DNA of 64,000 nucleotides, from NCBI GenBank assembly GCA_964016985.1, contig OZ024833.1, forward strand, positions 58,293,463 to 58,357,462, given 5' to 3'. Numbering within the stretch: the first letter of the stretch is position 1; every line of letters begins with the position of its first letter. The position numbers were made by a program, and so were the translations under genes. The stretch comes from Anodontia alba. Its lineage: Eukaryota; Mollusca; Bivalvia; Lucinida; Lucinidae. Below are positions 11,818-22,639 of this stretch, piece by piece. The notes below the pieces were generated by a model. The model saw nothing but the letters and a program-made list of their open reading frames with translations. It did no database searches and was not told where the DNA came from.

Positions 11818-12062
11818 TTAACCCTTAAAATGCTAAGAAAACCTGCATCTGAAAATGTCGTCTGTTTATGTCGTCTGCTGAATAATCTTGCAAATCTTTC
11901 AAACCTATTTTTGCATACAGGCAAACAGTGTGGACTCTGATCAGACTGCTCCTAGAGGAGCAGTCTGATCTGGGTCCACACTGTTTGCAAAAATGACCTT
12001 TAAAATCACAAGCAGATGACAAAGCAGACAACAATTATTGTGATTGGCAGTTTAAGGGTTAA
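11818..12062. mobile_element. TTAA-flanked MITE, CCCTTAAA family, carrying the GATCAG palindrome core
   Basis: It is bounded by TTAA at both ends with inverted ends CCCTTAAAATGC... and ...CAGTTTAAGGG. TTAA plus CCCTT ends fit piggyBac-type MITEs. Its centre is the GCAAACAGTGTGGACTCTGA...GCAAA palindrome, which also occurs in the other TTAA family. Confidence 0.7.
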
Positions 12063-12324
12063 GTACAAAAGAACTTGTGAATTATATAAATGAATCATTT
12101 CTTAAAAAAGGAAATACACTACAAAAGTACAAATTGTGAGTAACAGTATGTGATACTTTATTTATATCAGTCACTACCCTTAAGCCTTAAAGCCCTAAGC
12201 GCTTTGGGTAGATTCGGTAGACTGACACAGAATCTGGTTATATTACTATTACCGTATTCAAGCTAATTACCGCACATACTCTATTAGCACAGTTGAGCAA
12301 TTTCGTAGGCTTCAGATTGCAGTA

Positions 12325-12545
12325 TGTGTTATATTATCTACTTTTTCATAATAGCATATCTTGTGGGTACTCATCTGAATTGCCTTGATGAGTACCCACA
12401 AGTCGAGGCAACACAAAAGAGTACCCCCAACATATGCTTTTATAAACTTGTCAAGGTAATTCAAATGAGTACCCACAACATATGCCTTTATAAACTTGTT
12501 GAGGTAATTCATTTGAGTACCAACATTATTTTTTTATAAAGAAAA
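12325..12545. mobile_element. Two overlapping foldback MITE fragments
   Basis: Four GTGGGTACTC/GAGTACCCAC half-sites occur, with AACATATG flanks. They are arranged as two incomplete palindromes with internal repeats of TTATAAACTTGT. This looks like partial tandem duplication of one element. Confidence 0.55.
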
Positions 12546-12571
12546 TAAGAACACATATCACATGAGCATCA

Positions 12572-12785
12572 TTAACCCTTGTCATGCTGAATAAATTAAG
12601 ATGCCACACCCACTTTAGATTTTTAGCCAATCAGATTACTTGATCCAGATTGTTGATATCAGTTCACATACTGAATGACAAAAAGTGCAGATACCAGATA
12701 AGTTGGCTTCTTCAGAAGCCAACTGATCTGGATCTACTGTTTGCAAAAGCAGGGCATATCCAGGTTCAGCAGGATCAGGGTTTAA
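12572..12785 (-). mobile_element. TTAA MITE, CCCTTGTC family, copy 1
   Basis: The start is TTAACCCTTGTCATGCTGAA. The end is TTCAGCAGGATCAGGGTTTAA. Inside is a palindrome around GTTGGCTTCTTCAGAAGCCAAC. Other copies: 13893, 15033, 20012, 22494 and 23162. Confidence 0.75.
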
Positions 12786-12845
12786 TACCCCCCTCAGGAA
12801 GTCCTCTGCTCATATTCTTTTTAAGTGAGCCCTTATTAGGAAGAT

Positions 12846-13150
12846 TGTTTTTTTGTGTTGAGATTTTACAGCCCAGTCAACCCAATGAGACTATGTCGAG
12901 CATGGTTAGTTTACCTAACCACACATATACTGGGCAGGCTAAGTCCTTCTAAGGGGTTAAGCAGTAAAGTGCATATTGTTTCGCAAGAAACTGACAATTA
13001 TGATGGTCCTTCTTGAATCAATGGACAGGAGAGAATGACCGCAGAAAATATTTCATGATCAATCTCAGAAAGAATGTTGCCGACCGGTAGGGTTGAATCC
13101 GCAACCTCCTGATCACCAGTCAGACATGCATCCAACTGAGCCACCCAGGA
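12846..13150 (-). mobile_element. tRNA-derived SINE, family A, copy 2
   Basis: The minus-strand head CCTGGGTGGCTCAGTTGGAT and GGTTGAATCCGCAAC complement (B-box-like) mark tRNA ancestry. The body matches other family A copies and the tail is GACTGGGCTGTAAAATCTC. Confidence 0.8.
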
Positions 13151-13292
13151 AGATACTTTACCACAATTATTTTCCAGTAATTTGAAAAACTTAAGATCAC
13201 AGTGCAGTAATTAGCTTTAACTCTTTGCATGCTGGCTAATTTTGCATGCTTTTTTGTGGTCTGTGGCTTTTTTTGTTAAATTAATTTTTTTT

Positions 13293-13325
<33 letters not shown>

Positions 13326-13892
13326 CAGGAATACTATCAGAGTGTCAAACAGTTTGGGTCCAGATCAGGTTTGACATTTTGTCGGGCCTGACCTGGGTCC
13401 AGTCTGTTTGCAAAGGTTATCAGCAGAAGGCAAAAGTTGCCACTGGGGGTGGGGGGGGAGGGGGGGGAGGGGGGGGGGGAAAGATTTACATTTCAAGTTA
13501 TGATGCCAGTATTTTAAACACTTTGTCACAATAATCATTATAACCTTATCTCTTAGAACTCTTAGAAATGGTCTAGTATAATAGGTTGTTCACCAGGGTT
13601 TTGTTTGTTTTGTTGTTTTTTTTTCACAGGGTGGGGTGTTTTTTTTTTTTTTTTTTTTTTTTTTGCTTTTTTATTCCAATGAAATGTGAAGGTGTGTAGT
13701 CTGTGTCATTCACAGATATTACAGCAGATGATTCATAGGTTTTGTTCTGTAATATTACCTGAAATACTATACAAGGGTATTTGTGCTCTCTGGGTGGAAA
13801 ATCTAAGGTTAATACATAGTGCAATTAAACTTAGATCACCCTCAACCATAAATATCCAAGAGCTCAATAAACCAGATGACCCTCACATGTTC
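13151..13892. other. Homopolymer-rich spacer, no gene seen
   Basis: This contains an A-run near 13294-13323, a G-rich run at 13446-13480, a T-run near 13639-13664 and a degenerate GATCAGG palindrome at 13340-13420. ORFs here are low-complexity. Confidence 0.6.
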
Positions 13893-14114
13893 TTAACCCT
13901 TGTCATGCTGAACCTGGATATAGCCTGCCTTTGCAAACGGTGTAGATCCAGATCAGCTGGCTTCTGAAGAAGCCAACTGATCTGGATCTGCACTGTTTGC
14001 CATTCAGTATGTTAATTTACATATATATATCAACAATCTGGATCAAGTAATCTGATTGGCTGAAAATTTGAAAAGGGTGTGGCATCTTAATTTATTCACC
14101 AGGATAAGGGTTAA
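13893..14114 (+). mobile_element. TTAA MITE, CCCTTGTC family, copy 2
   Basis: TTAA occurs at both ends, with inverted ends CCCTTGTCATGCTGAA and CACCAGGATAAGGG. The core is GATCAGCTGGCTTC...GAAGCCAACTGATC. Orientation is opposite to copy 1. Confidence 0.8.
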
Positions 14115-14269
14115 TATTGGAATGGGATCATATCACAAATTTATAAGCATATAAACTATACACAGGCCAACAGTTTTTTTGTTGTTGTTTTTTTTTTTTT
14201 TTTTGTTTTTATAAATCTGTCATTCTTCCAACATATAAAAATACATGCATAATGAGTTTTTCAGAAAAA

Positions 14270-14843
14270 AAAATTCAAAAAAAATGTGAAACGATAATAA
14301 CCCGCCAAATCATGTCGTGGGCAGAAAACTTGTCAAAAATTGACGAAATTTGCCACTGAGCAATCCCAAAGCAGAACTCCATGACATCAATGCACATATC
14401 AAATTTGGTGAAAATCCATTGAGATTTACTCAAGTTACTGTCCTGAAAGTAAATTATGGATGTACTGTGGGCAGATAACTGTCAAAATGGATGTACGACA
14501 AATCAAAATGGCTTGAATAATCTTGGTAGAGGATCACCAAAGGAACATTTCTGCCAAATTATAATGAAATCGGTCCAGTAGTTTCTGACAAGATTTTTTT
14601 AAGTTTTTTTTTTTTGTTGCCATGGCAACCAGAACCCTGCATGGGTTCAAAATCTTCGAACAATTTTCAGTCAGTATCACCCAAGGATCAATCCTGTGAA
14701 ATTTAGTTAAAACTGGCCCAGCAATTAAGGGGATGTTGTTTAAAGAAATTGTGGACAGACAGACAGATGGACATCCGGAAAACAATGACAGATGGTGAGT
14801 GATCACAACAGTTCACCTTGAGCTTTCGGCTCAGGTGAGCTAA
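14270..14843 (+). mobile_element. Element sharing the 3' terminus of element 1
   Basis: The end is a hairpin at 14811-14840 (GTTCACCTTGAGC...GCTCAGGTGAGC) followed by TAA, preceded by GACAGACAGATGG. This matches the terminus of element 1 at 9558-9590. The interior is not tandemly repeated and I could not define the 5' end. An apparent 90-codon minus ORF within it is not credible as a gene. Confidence 0.5.
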
Positions 14844-15032
14844 AAACCAAATGGAAAACACAGGGCAACAACCTACATCATCAATATGGTGACATGCACA
14901 TAGCTGAGACTGTATTTATGCCAAAACCATGAAGAGTGCATAATGCAGTGAAAAACCTCTAAGTTTACCAAACCTTCAATTTTTGTACTGTCTTTCACCA
15001 CAAAATGCAAATTCCATATACATTCTAGTTAA

Positions 15033-15246
15033 TTAACCCTTGTCCTGCTGAACCCGGATATACCCTACCTTTGCAAACAGTGTAGATCGAGATCAGTTGG
15101 CTTCTGAAGAAGCCAACTGATCTGGATCTGCACTGTTTGCCATGAAGTATGTGAATTTATAGCAATAATTTGGATCAGGTAATCCGACTGGCTGAAAATT
15201 AGAAGTGGGCGTGGCATCTTAATTTATTCCGCAGGACAAGGGTTAA
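15033..15246 (+). mobile_element. TTAA MITE, CCCTTGTC family, copy 3
   Basis: TTAACCCTTGTCCTGCTGAA at the left and CGCAGGACAAGGGTTAA at the right form near-perfect inverted ends with TTAA target sites. The central palindrome is GTTGGCTTCTGAAGAAGCC. Confidence 0.85.
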
Positions 15247-16090
15247 AGTAGATACTTCAACGAATTTGTATTGTTGAATATCAACAAGGATGATCAAAGT
15301 GTCTTAACATCAGTAATGTTTCAGAAGCCCCATTTTTCGAAAGACAGTCCTCAATGTCAATAAATTTTGTGTACTGACTTTCACCCTAGTTAATTCAGCA
15401 AGATTTAAAAAAAAAACAACAACAAAAAAAAACATGTTATTGACAAAAATATGTCTCCATCATCATAATAACATAGGTTGTAGAGGGACAGCATAGAACC
15501 TGTTGAGATGGCTCCATCATGTGCCCTCTTATCTGGAGCTAAACTGTTTGCAAAAGTATCTGTCTTGGTGGGTTAGAAAAAAATCATCAAGTATTGTTGC
15601 CAGTGAAATATAATTTTAACTAAAACAAAGAAGAAGAAAGCAGATATAAAACAGTATAGGTTTCACTTATTTATTAAAAATGAGCTAGCACATGACAAAA
15701 CCTACAATAAGATTTGTGTGACCAACATCCGCGCAATCTGATCAGTCTTCACTGATAGCATGTGGCTTATACAGCCTCCCGGCCATCCAAAGTGGGATGA
15801 ACAAGAATCCTTGCCTGGGTGGATGTATAGACTAATCTGAGTCTTTGCTGGTCACACAGGTCTTATTGCTTATTGTAGGTTTTGCTCTGGGCTGGCTCAA
15901 ATAATATCAAAAGTATATAAATGTTGTGTCAACCACAAAAGTAAAGTAGGCTGAGATTGTCACAGCTCCCTGAACTTGGATGATGTCTTCCTATTTTTCC
16001 AAGAGGAAGACATGAAGAGTCCCTAATTTTATAAGCTAGCTTCATCCCCAGTGTATTAATAACTGTTAAAGGCACATCTATGGAAGGGTG
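15247..16090. other. No gene seen
   Basis: A+T-rich spacer with A-rich runs near 15407-15432. An inverted pair at 15660-15900 (around CAAAACCTACAATAA / TTATTGTAGGTTTTG) suggests a decayed MITE about 240 bp long. Confidence 0.45.
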
Positions 16091-16095
16091 CGATG

Positions 16096-16124
16096 AGAGA
16101 CAGACAGACAGCTAGACAGCTAGT

Positions 16125-16204
<80 letters not shown>

Positions 16205-16300
16205 CAGATAGATAGATAGATAGATCGATGCAGACAGACAGATGGATGAGTGGATCGATCAATCAATAGACAGATAGATAGACAGACACACAGACAGACT
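16096..16300. repeat. GACA/GATA microsatellite
   Basis: Tandem tetranucleotides switch from GACA to GATA and back. Long ORFs on the minus strand here (poly SIYLSVCLS) are translations of the repeat. Confidence 0.95.
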
Positions 16301-16690
16301 GATAGATATTCCCTGAATAAGAGATAAGAGAGTGCATTTGTATCAGTGAAAGTATATTTAACTAAACATATGGTAAACAGGCTTTCCCTACTTGAAAAAA
16401 AAAAAACAACAGAAAAACATATATATGAATCATTCACTTTCTGTTCTACTATTGTAATATCTATATATAGACTGGATGACTTAGTCTGGCAAACCCTTTC
16501 TAGAGACAATAAAACTGACTCAGATCTGATGTTTACCCAGACTGGGTCAATACAAGTTGGCCTCTTCCTATACAAGCACTTCAAGTCTACCACATTTAAT
16601 TATTTGTATTTGGACACTTTAACTCCTCACCATATATTTTTTCCATAGCTCCAGACAAAGCAGATTTCTCAACCAAAAAGTATAGATAAT

Positions 16691-16803
16691 AATCTTATTT
16701 CTCCACAAAAGCATATGTTGTGGGTACTCATTAGAAGTGCCTCACTGAGGCACTTCTAATGAGTACCCACAACATATGTTTTCGTGGAGAAATAGGAAAA
16801 ATA
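16691..16803. mobile_element. GTGGGTACTC foldback MITE, intact copy
   Basis: This is a near-perfect palindrome with ~50-base arms: CTTATTTCTCCACAAAAGC outward, GTGGGTACTCATTAGAAGTG inward, centre CCTCACTGAGG. Related copies or fragments lie near 9870, 11400, 12325, 17290, 31325, 41805, 43060, 43412, 45232 and 51019. There is no coding capacity. Confidence 0.85.
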
Positions 16804-16996
16804 TTTTCTGAATATCCTCTCTTATCTGAAGTAATGTACATTTTTGTATTTCAAAACTTTGAAGGAGACCCTTTTTCTACCTGTTAGTGCTTCTAAAAAC
16901 TTCTAGACGAGTGGCAAACCGTGTAGGAGCTAGAGGGGCAGATTGATCTGGGTCTACATTGTTTGCTCAAGCATGTGTATCTGAAGGCATACACAT

Positions 16997-17287
16997 CTCC
17001 AGATAAGAGGGGCTATTAGTTATATAGTTTTTTGTCTGTGTGTCTGAATACATGTACAAAGCTCCAGATAAGAGGGGCTATTAGTTATATATATTTTTTT
17101 GTCTGTGTGTCTGAATACATGTACACAGCTCCAGAAAGCAGGGGATATCATGTTGTTGGTTTGGAGTTTAACTGCCCAGTCAACACTGTTTAGGTCATGT
17201 TGAGCCTGTAAGGGTATCTGTTGTTGGTTTGGAGTTTAACTGCCCAGTCAACACTGTTTAGGTCATGTTGAGCCTGTAAGGGTATCT
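16997..17287. repeat. Two consecutive tandem duplications
   Basis: The segment starting CTCCAGATAAGAGGGGCTAT recurs with period about 65 (16997, 17062, partial at 17129). Immediately after it, a 68-bp unit 17152-17219 is repeated at 17220-17287. The second unit contains the SINE family A tail (TTTAACTGCCCAGTCAACAC), so a SINE fragment was duplicated in place. Confidence 0.75.
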
Positions 17288-17289
17288 GG

Positions 17290-17408
17290 TATCTTATTTC
17301 TACAAGAAAATATATGCTGAGGGTACACATTAGAAGTGCTTCATTTTAAACATATGGCTTCTATTGTGTACCCTCAACACATTATCCTGGAGAAACAAGA
17401 AAAATATT
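17290..17408. mobile_element. Foldback MITE, diverged copy
   Basis: The arms are TTATTTCTACAAGAAAATAT and ATTATCCTGGAGAAACAAG, with GGGTACACATTAGAAG near the centre and its complement CTTCTATTGTGTACCC. Confidence 0.6.
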
Positions 17409-17654
17409 ATGTGGATACACCATCTCTGGAACTATGAAAAAGCTTGGCCGCTGTATAACAACAACTTCTTTTGAAATCACTGCACAAGAATCTTTAAATG
17501 GGCCACGCCATGTGAATATGTATCCTCAGACATAAATGGACTGCGAAAGCCCAGATCAGCTGACGTATATATGCAGTCTGATCAGGGTCTCTGCTGCCTG
17601 CTGCCAGAATCATTGGATCCTCCAGTATGTATGATTTGAGAGCAAAGACCTGAG

Positions 17655-17889
17655 CCCAGTTGTTCAAAGCATCGTTAGCTTAACGAGCTTGTTAGTGGTC
17701 AAAATGTTGACTGCTCTAGTAAGTACAGTATCTAATGCACTGTAATTTTTGCTGAAAAAATGTGAGTAGCTTTTGCAAATGCAAAAGCTACTCACATTTT
17801 TTTAGCAAAAATATTAGCGTATATGATATATTTAATGATCAAAGTTTTAACCATACCTTAACTAACGACATTAGTTTTGCACAACTGGG
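17655..17889. mobile_element. MITE with CCCAGTTGT ends and a perfect central palindrome
   Basis: The left end CCCAGTTGTTCAAAGC and right end GTTTTGCACAACTGGG are inverted. The centre (about 17741-17812) is a long foldback: AAAAATGTGAGTAGCTTTTG / CAAAAGCTACTCACATTTTT. It has no ORF. Confidence 0.75.
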
Positions 17890-18225
17890 CCCAGGATGAT
17901 AATGCATGCATGCATGGGATGAATCTGAATCTGTGCATTTTAAGCATGTTCTAAGACATATTTTAGTGTGCTGCGGCCCATATGATGATAAAATAAAACT
18001 GCAAGCCATGCACCATGCCCCGCCACAGCGACATATTCCCTATGCACTTCTGTAGTATAAGGGCTGAAAACAATCTAAGTTAAACAAGAAGAGAAGCAAT
18101 AAGCAGTTATTTCATAACCCCCCAAAAAAAAAAAAATAAAAAAAAATAAAACACCAAAAGGTCTAAGTTAAAAATGCAATAAAAAGTGATAAAAAATAAT
18201 TTCAGGATTCTGGAAAAAACAATAT

Positions 18226-18701
18226 CAGGCCTCCTAGTGGCCCACTTTGAAAATACAGGTTTTCATATAGGTTCTTCTTACTCAAAATACAGGTTATTTA
18301 CAGGTTTTTCAATAAAAAATATAGGTTAAAAAAGGTTCCTCCAAACTCACATAAAGATTTAAAACTGAAGAAAAAACATTTGATGAATTTTTGCACCACA
18401 ATTGCTACGATAAAATTGATCTGAATTTTACAAAGTCCAAGCGAGCGAAGCGAGCGAGGAAAAAATTTACAATTTCTTGACAGTTTTCATCACTTTTTTG
18501 GGACTAAAAAAATAAAAAATGGTAGGGCATTTTGAACAAAAGTTAGGGTTGAGTCACGAGAAGGTTCAAAAAGTGAAAAATATAGGTATTTTCATGAAAA
18601 TACAGGCTTTTTATAGATTTTATGAACAAAATAAAGGTTTTATAGGTTTGACACAAAATTATAGGTTATTACAGGTTTTATAGGTTTTGCTAGGAGGCCT
18701 G
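18226..18701. mobile_element. 476-bp TIR element with repeated TA(C/T)AGGT motifs
   Basis: There are perfect 12-base inverted ends, CAGGCCTCCTAG and CTAGGAGGCCTG. A perfect 6-base duplication CAATAT flanks it at 18220-18225 and 18702-18707. Near both ends the words TACAGGT and TATAGGT recur about a dozen times, as expected of subterminal transposase-binding repeats. Ends beginning CAGG are hAT-like, but a 6-base duplication is not typical, so class is open. Confidence 0.8.
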
Positions 18702-18719
18702 CAATATGCATATCTTCAG

Positions 18720-19745
18720 ACCACCTAAAAGCCTGTGTAAAGTTTCAAAAGGATGGGCCTGAAAATGTAGGAGGAATTGCGCGTACAAGGTACATACTCC
18801 CTATACATTTCTGTAGTTTAAGGGCTTGAAAAAAGTCTAAGTTAAAAATGCAAAAAATGTAATAAAACAGAATTTCAGGATTCTGAATAAACAATATGCA
18901 TATCTTCAGCCCATCTTAAAAGCGCCTGTAAAGTTTGAAAAGGATTGGCCTAAAACTGTAGGAGGAGTTGCGGGCAGAAGATACATACTCCCTATACATT
19001 TCTTTAGTATTAAGGCTCGAAAAAAGTCTAAGTTAAAAATAGAAAAAATGTGATAAAAAAGTAATTTCTGGATTCTGAAAAAACAATATATCTTCAGACC
19101 ATCCTAAAAGCGCCTGTAAAGTTTGAAAAGGATTGGCTTAAAACTGTAGGAGGAGTTGCGCGTACAAGGTACATACTCCCTATACATTTCTGTAGTATTA
19201 GGGCTCGAAAAAAGTCTAAGTTAAAAATGCAAAAAATGTGACAAAAAATAATTTCCAGATTCTGATAAAACAATATGCATATCTTCAGACCATCCTAAAA
19301 GTGCCTGTAAAGTTTGAAAAGGATTGGCCTAAAACTGTAGGAGGAGTTGCGGGCAGAAGGTACATACTCCCTATACATTTCTGTAGTATTAGGACTCGAA
19401 AAAAGTCTAAGTTAAAAATGCAAAAAATGTGATAAAAAATACTTTCCGTATTCTGAAAAAACAATATGCATATCTTCAGACCATCCTAAAAGCACCTGTA
19501 AAGTTTGAAAAGGATTGGCCTAAAACTGTAGGAGGAGTTGCGGGCAGAAGGTACATACTCCCTATACATTTCTGTAGTATTAGGGCTCGAAAAAAGTCTA
19601 AGTTAAAAATGCAAAAAAATGTGATAAAAAATAATTTCCGGGTTCTCAAAAAAACAATATGCATATCTTCAGACCATCCTAAAAGCGCCTGTAAAGTTTG
19701 AAAAGGATTGGCCTAAAACTGTAGGAGGAGTTGCGGGCAGAAGAA
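18720..19745 (+). repeat. Tandem satellite, ~190-bp unit, six copies
   Basis: AGGATTGGCCTAAAACTGTA or a close variant recurs at about 18750, 18934, 19129, 19320, 19510 and 19704. The 62-90-codon ORFs here encode the same repeated peptide and are artefacts of the array. Confidence 0.9.
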
Positions 19746-20011
19746 TGGTGGGGGCGTTGACGGACGGACGGACAGACACTCAAAATTTCAGAGGGTATAA
19801 CATAATACCCCGCCACGTTTTTGGTGGCGGGGCATAATTATGTGGCCTACACTGTACATGTAATTACCCAAAGAATCGGACAAACAGGCCTCATGACACA
19901 ATGTAGGACACACTGTCCACCACTCATCCAGCAGCTTTTAGAAAAAGTATCAGGTGAAATGGAATTATTAAAATTTTAGAACAAGTAATTTGAGTATACA
20001 TGATATAAGGA

Positions 20012-20226
20012 GTAAACCCTTGTCCTGCTGAATAAATTAAGATGCCACGCCCACTTCTAAATTTCAGCCAGTCAGATTACTTGATCCAGGTCGTTGATAC
20101 TAGTTAACATACTTAATGGCAAACAGTGCAGATCCAGATCAGTTGGCTTCTTCAGAAGCCAACTGAACTGGATCTACACTGTTTGCAAAAGCTGGATATA
20201 TCCAGGTTCAGCAGGACAAGGGTTAA
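20012..20226 (-). mobile_element. TTAA MITE, CCCTTGTC family, copy 4
   Basis: CCCTTGTCCTGCTGAA at the left and TTCAGCAGGACAAGGGTTAA at the right. The left TTAA has mutated to GTAA. The core palindrome is GTTGGCTTCTTCAGAAGCC. Confidence 0.8.
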
Positions 20227-20771
20227 GGTGTCTGAAAACTTACGGTAAACTAAAAACTGTAAAAGTGTTGACAAAACTACCATCTTACCCTAAGTATTGG
20301 GACACCTTAACTCCTTACCATACTTGTCCTAAAATTTGAAAAAAGTCTTTACTACCTGTTGATGTGTCTAAAATATAGCTGGATGAGACTGGTAAACAGT
20401 GAGGACCCTGATCAGACCCCACAGAATGTGGCATCTGATCTGGGTCTATATTGTGTACTCAGGCCTGTCTGTCCCAATATCTCGGGTTATTGCCGTAGGT
20501 CTTATTTTTATAAGACTAGAAATATCTGTCTCAGGTTTCGACAAAGACAATTAGACAAGTACCATACAGACAACCATTATTTATTCAGGTCAGGAATCTA
20601 CAATCTAGTCAAGACTTTTTCAACCAAAAGACTGATATTTTTTCTTATTTCTCTTAAAATATATACTTAGTGCTACTTATGCCAGGAATCTACAATCTTG
20701 ATAAGACTTTTTCAGTCAAAAGACTGATATTTTTTCTTATTGCGCTTATAATATATACTTAGTGGGTACTC

Positions 20772-20984
20772 TTAACCCTTAAAGCACCAAGCAAAATTAG
20801 TAGCAGACGATATTCTATTTTTTTTTTTTTCAGAGAAAACAAGTTTTGACATTTCATGTGAATCATCTGCCAAGTAGACGATTCACATGAAATTTCAAGA
20901 CTTGTTTTCTCTGAAAAATAAAAAAAAAAAAAAAAAAAAAAAATTGTCATCTGCTGCAGTTGTGATTGGCACTTTAAGGGTTAA
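20772..20984. mobile_element. TTAA MITE, CCCTTAAAG family, intact copy
   Basis: TTAACCCTTAAAGCACC and GGCACTTTAAGGGTTAA are inverted ends with TTAA. Inside, AGAGAAAACAAG...GTGAATCATCTGCC and its complement form long arms. Related copies or fragments: 11620-11770, 26770-26950, 27970-28130, 45690-45830, 46190-46365, 48500-48610 and 53500-53610. Confidence 0.8.
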
Positions 20985-21229
20985 GAAACACTTTGCCACA
21001 TTTTCATCTAGAAATAAGTAAAATATTCACCTGTGCATCTTTTTCATGGGAATGGTTAAGGAAGGTATAATATATGCAATTTTTATTGTATCATAAATCT
21101 TGCACTAGATAAAGAGTTGACATAGGATATTTTTATTAGCCTGACAGAGTAATAATACATTATAAACAGGTAATGTGACCTGAGGTTTTGTATTTCTACT
21201 TAAAATTTTTCGACCCATACAGTGCGAAT

Positions 21230-21930
21230 CAAAATTGCAGCAGACAACATTCTGAATTTTTTAAATAAATTTTTCAGAGAAAATAATAATACGTTTCATG
21301 TGTATTGTCTGCCAGCCAGAAAATTCTTAAGAAATGTCATGTGTATTGTCTGCCAGTCAGACAATTCTAAAGAAATGTCATGTGTATTGTCTGCCAGTCA
21401 GACAATTCTAAAGAAATGTCACATGTATTATCTGCCAGTCAGACAATTCTAAACAAATGTCATGAGTATTGTCTGCCAGTCAGACAATTCTAAAGAAATG
21501 TCATGTGTATTGTCTGCCAGTCAGACAATTCTAAAGAAATGTCATGTGTATTGTCTGCCAGTCAGACAATTCTAAAGAAATGTCATGTGTATTGTCTGCC
21601 AGTCAGACAATTCTAAAGAAATGTCATGTGTATTGTCTGCCAGTCAGACAATTCTAAAGAAATGTCACATGTATTATCTGCCAGTCAGACAATTCTAAAG
21701 AAATGTCATGAGTATTGTCTGCCAGTCAGACAATTCTAAAGAAATGTCACATGTATTATCTGCCAGTCAGACAATTCTAAAGAAATGTCATGAGTATTAT
21801 CTGCCAGTCAGACAATTCTAAAGAAATGTCATGAGTATTGTCTGCCAGTCAGACAATTCTAAAGAAATGTCATGTGTATTATCTGCCAGTCAGACAATTC
21901 TGAAGAAATGTCATGTCATTTTCTCCAAAA
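21230..21930. repeat. 41-bp minisatellite grown from a CCCTTAAAG-family MITE centre
   Basis: About 15 copies of a 41-base unit carry ATTGTCTGCCAGTCAGACAAT, itself a hairpin with 8-base arms. Spacing is 41 (for example 21311, 21352, 21393). The left edge (GCAGCAGACAACATTCTGAA, then TTTTTCAGAGAAAATAATAA) is the arm of the MITE family seen at 20772, and its CATGTGTATTGTCTGCC centre is the array's seed. Confidence 0.85.
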
Positions 21931-22382
21931 ATATAAAAGTTAATAAACAAACAAAGGGCCATGCATTGCAGTTGTGTAGAAATTTTTTAATGCTGAATAG
22001 AAATGTTAGAAGATCTGGTCTACACTGTTTGCTTAGGTGCCATTAATGGACTGTATATGAAACAGGTCCCTCCACTGAAGCAAAAGTCCTAATATGAAAG
22101 CAATCCACTGAAGAAAAAAGGTTACATATCACTTCGAAAAAATGTTAACCAAAAGGTAAACCTTGGACGACGCCCACCCGGTCTCTGCTATTTTGAAGAA
22201 CAGAAGTTTTACGTGAAAAATCCTTCCAAAAACATGTTGTGGCTCATGCAGGTGATCCTCATATCATTTCCAGTGCAATTATTATTTTACTGCATTCATT
22301 GAAAAAGCACATAGCTCTAGATAAGATGGAGTATCAAGTAAGAAGTTTTCTTATTTCTCCATGAAAACAGAATCAAGCTTAC

Positions 22383-22474
22383 CTGAATTGTTGCCGTTAC
22401 TGGAACCCGGCTTGTACCCCACCAACTCTGGCTCTGCCATGACTACTGTTTCACAAACATATACCAGGGTATAC
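22383..22474 (-). CDS. Possible internal exon of an unidentified gene
   Basis: On the minus strand a 92-base open segment is bounded by TGATTGCAG (acceptor) and CAG|GTAAGC (donor). It reads YTLVYVCETVVMAEPELVG and continues to ...SSNGNNS, with a split codon at each end. An ATG in good context (GTCATGG) lies inside, so it could also be a first coding exon. I do not recognise the peptide, and no partner exon was found in the window. Splice-site agreement alone makes this a weak call. Confidence 0.25.
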
Positions 22475-22493
22475 CTGCAATCATACATGTATG

Positions 22494-22639
22494 TTAACTC
22501 TGGTCCTGCTGAACACAGATATGGCCGGCCTTTGCAAACAGTGTAGATCCGGATCAGTTGGCCTGAAGCCAATTGATCTGAATCTGCACTGTTTTTTATT
22601 AAGTATGTGAATTTGTGTTAATAACCTGGATCAAGTATC
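22494..22639 (+). mobile_element. Truncated TTAA MITE, CCCTTGTC family
   Basis: The left end is TTAACTCTGGTCCTGCTGAA. The palindrome GATCAGTTGGCCTGAAGCC and ACCTGGATCAAGTA follow, and the right end is missing. Confidence 0.6.

Larger units (their letters stand above)
17990..19839 (+). mobile_element. Satellite-carrying element 3 with matched termini
   Basis: The 5' segment ATGCCCCGCCAC (18015-18026) is the exact complement of GTGGCGGGGCAT (19824-19835). The latter is the right arm of the terminal hairpin TACCCCGCCACGTTTTTGG.... A GACGGACGGACGGACAGAC tract precedes the hairpin. The core is six ~190-bp tandem units (18720-19745). The first part of the array is interrupted by a 476-bp insertion at 18226-18701. 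Confidence 0.6.

Noticed and set aside
16056..16593. Long [13 protein letters not shown] ORFs
   Set aside because: They are translations of the GACA/GATA microsatellite.
19238..19701. Two similar ORFs containing WPKTVGGVAGRRYILPIHF
   Set aside because: They come from successive units of the ~190-bp satellite of element 3.
21290..21925. CRISPR-like array: 41-base period with a palindromic repeat
   Set aside because: The whole 41-base unit is repeated with no unique spacers, no leader or cas genes are present, and the sequence derives from a MITE centre in eukaryotic DNA.
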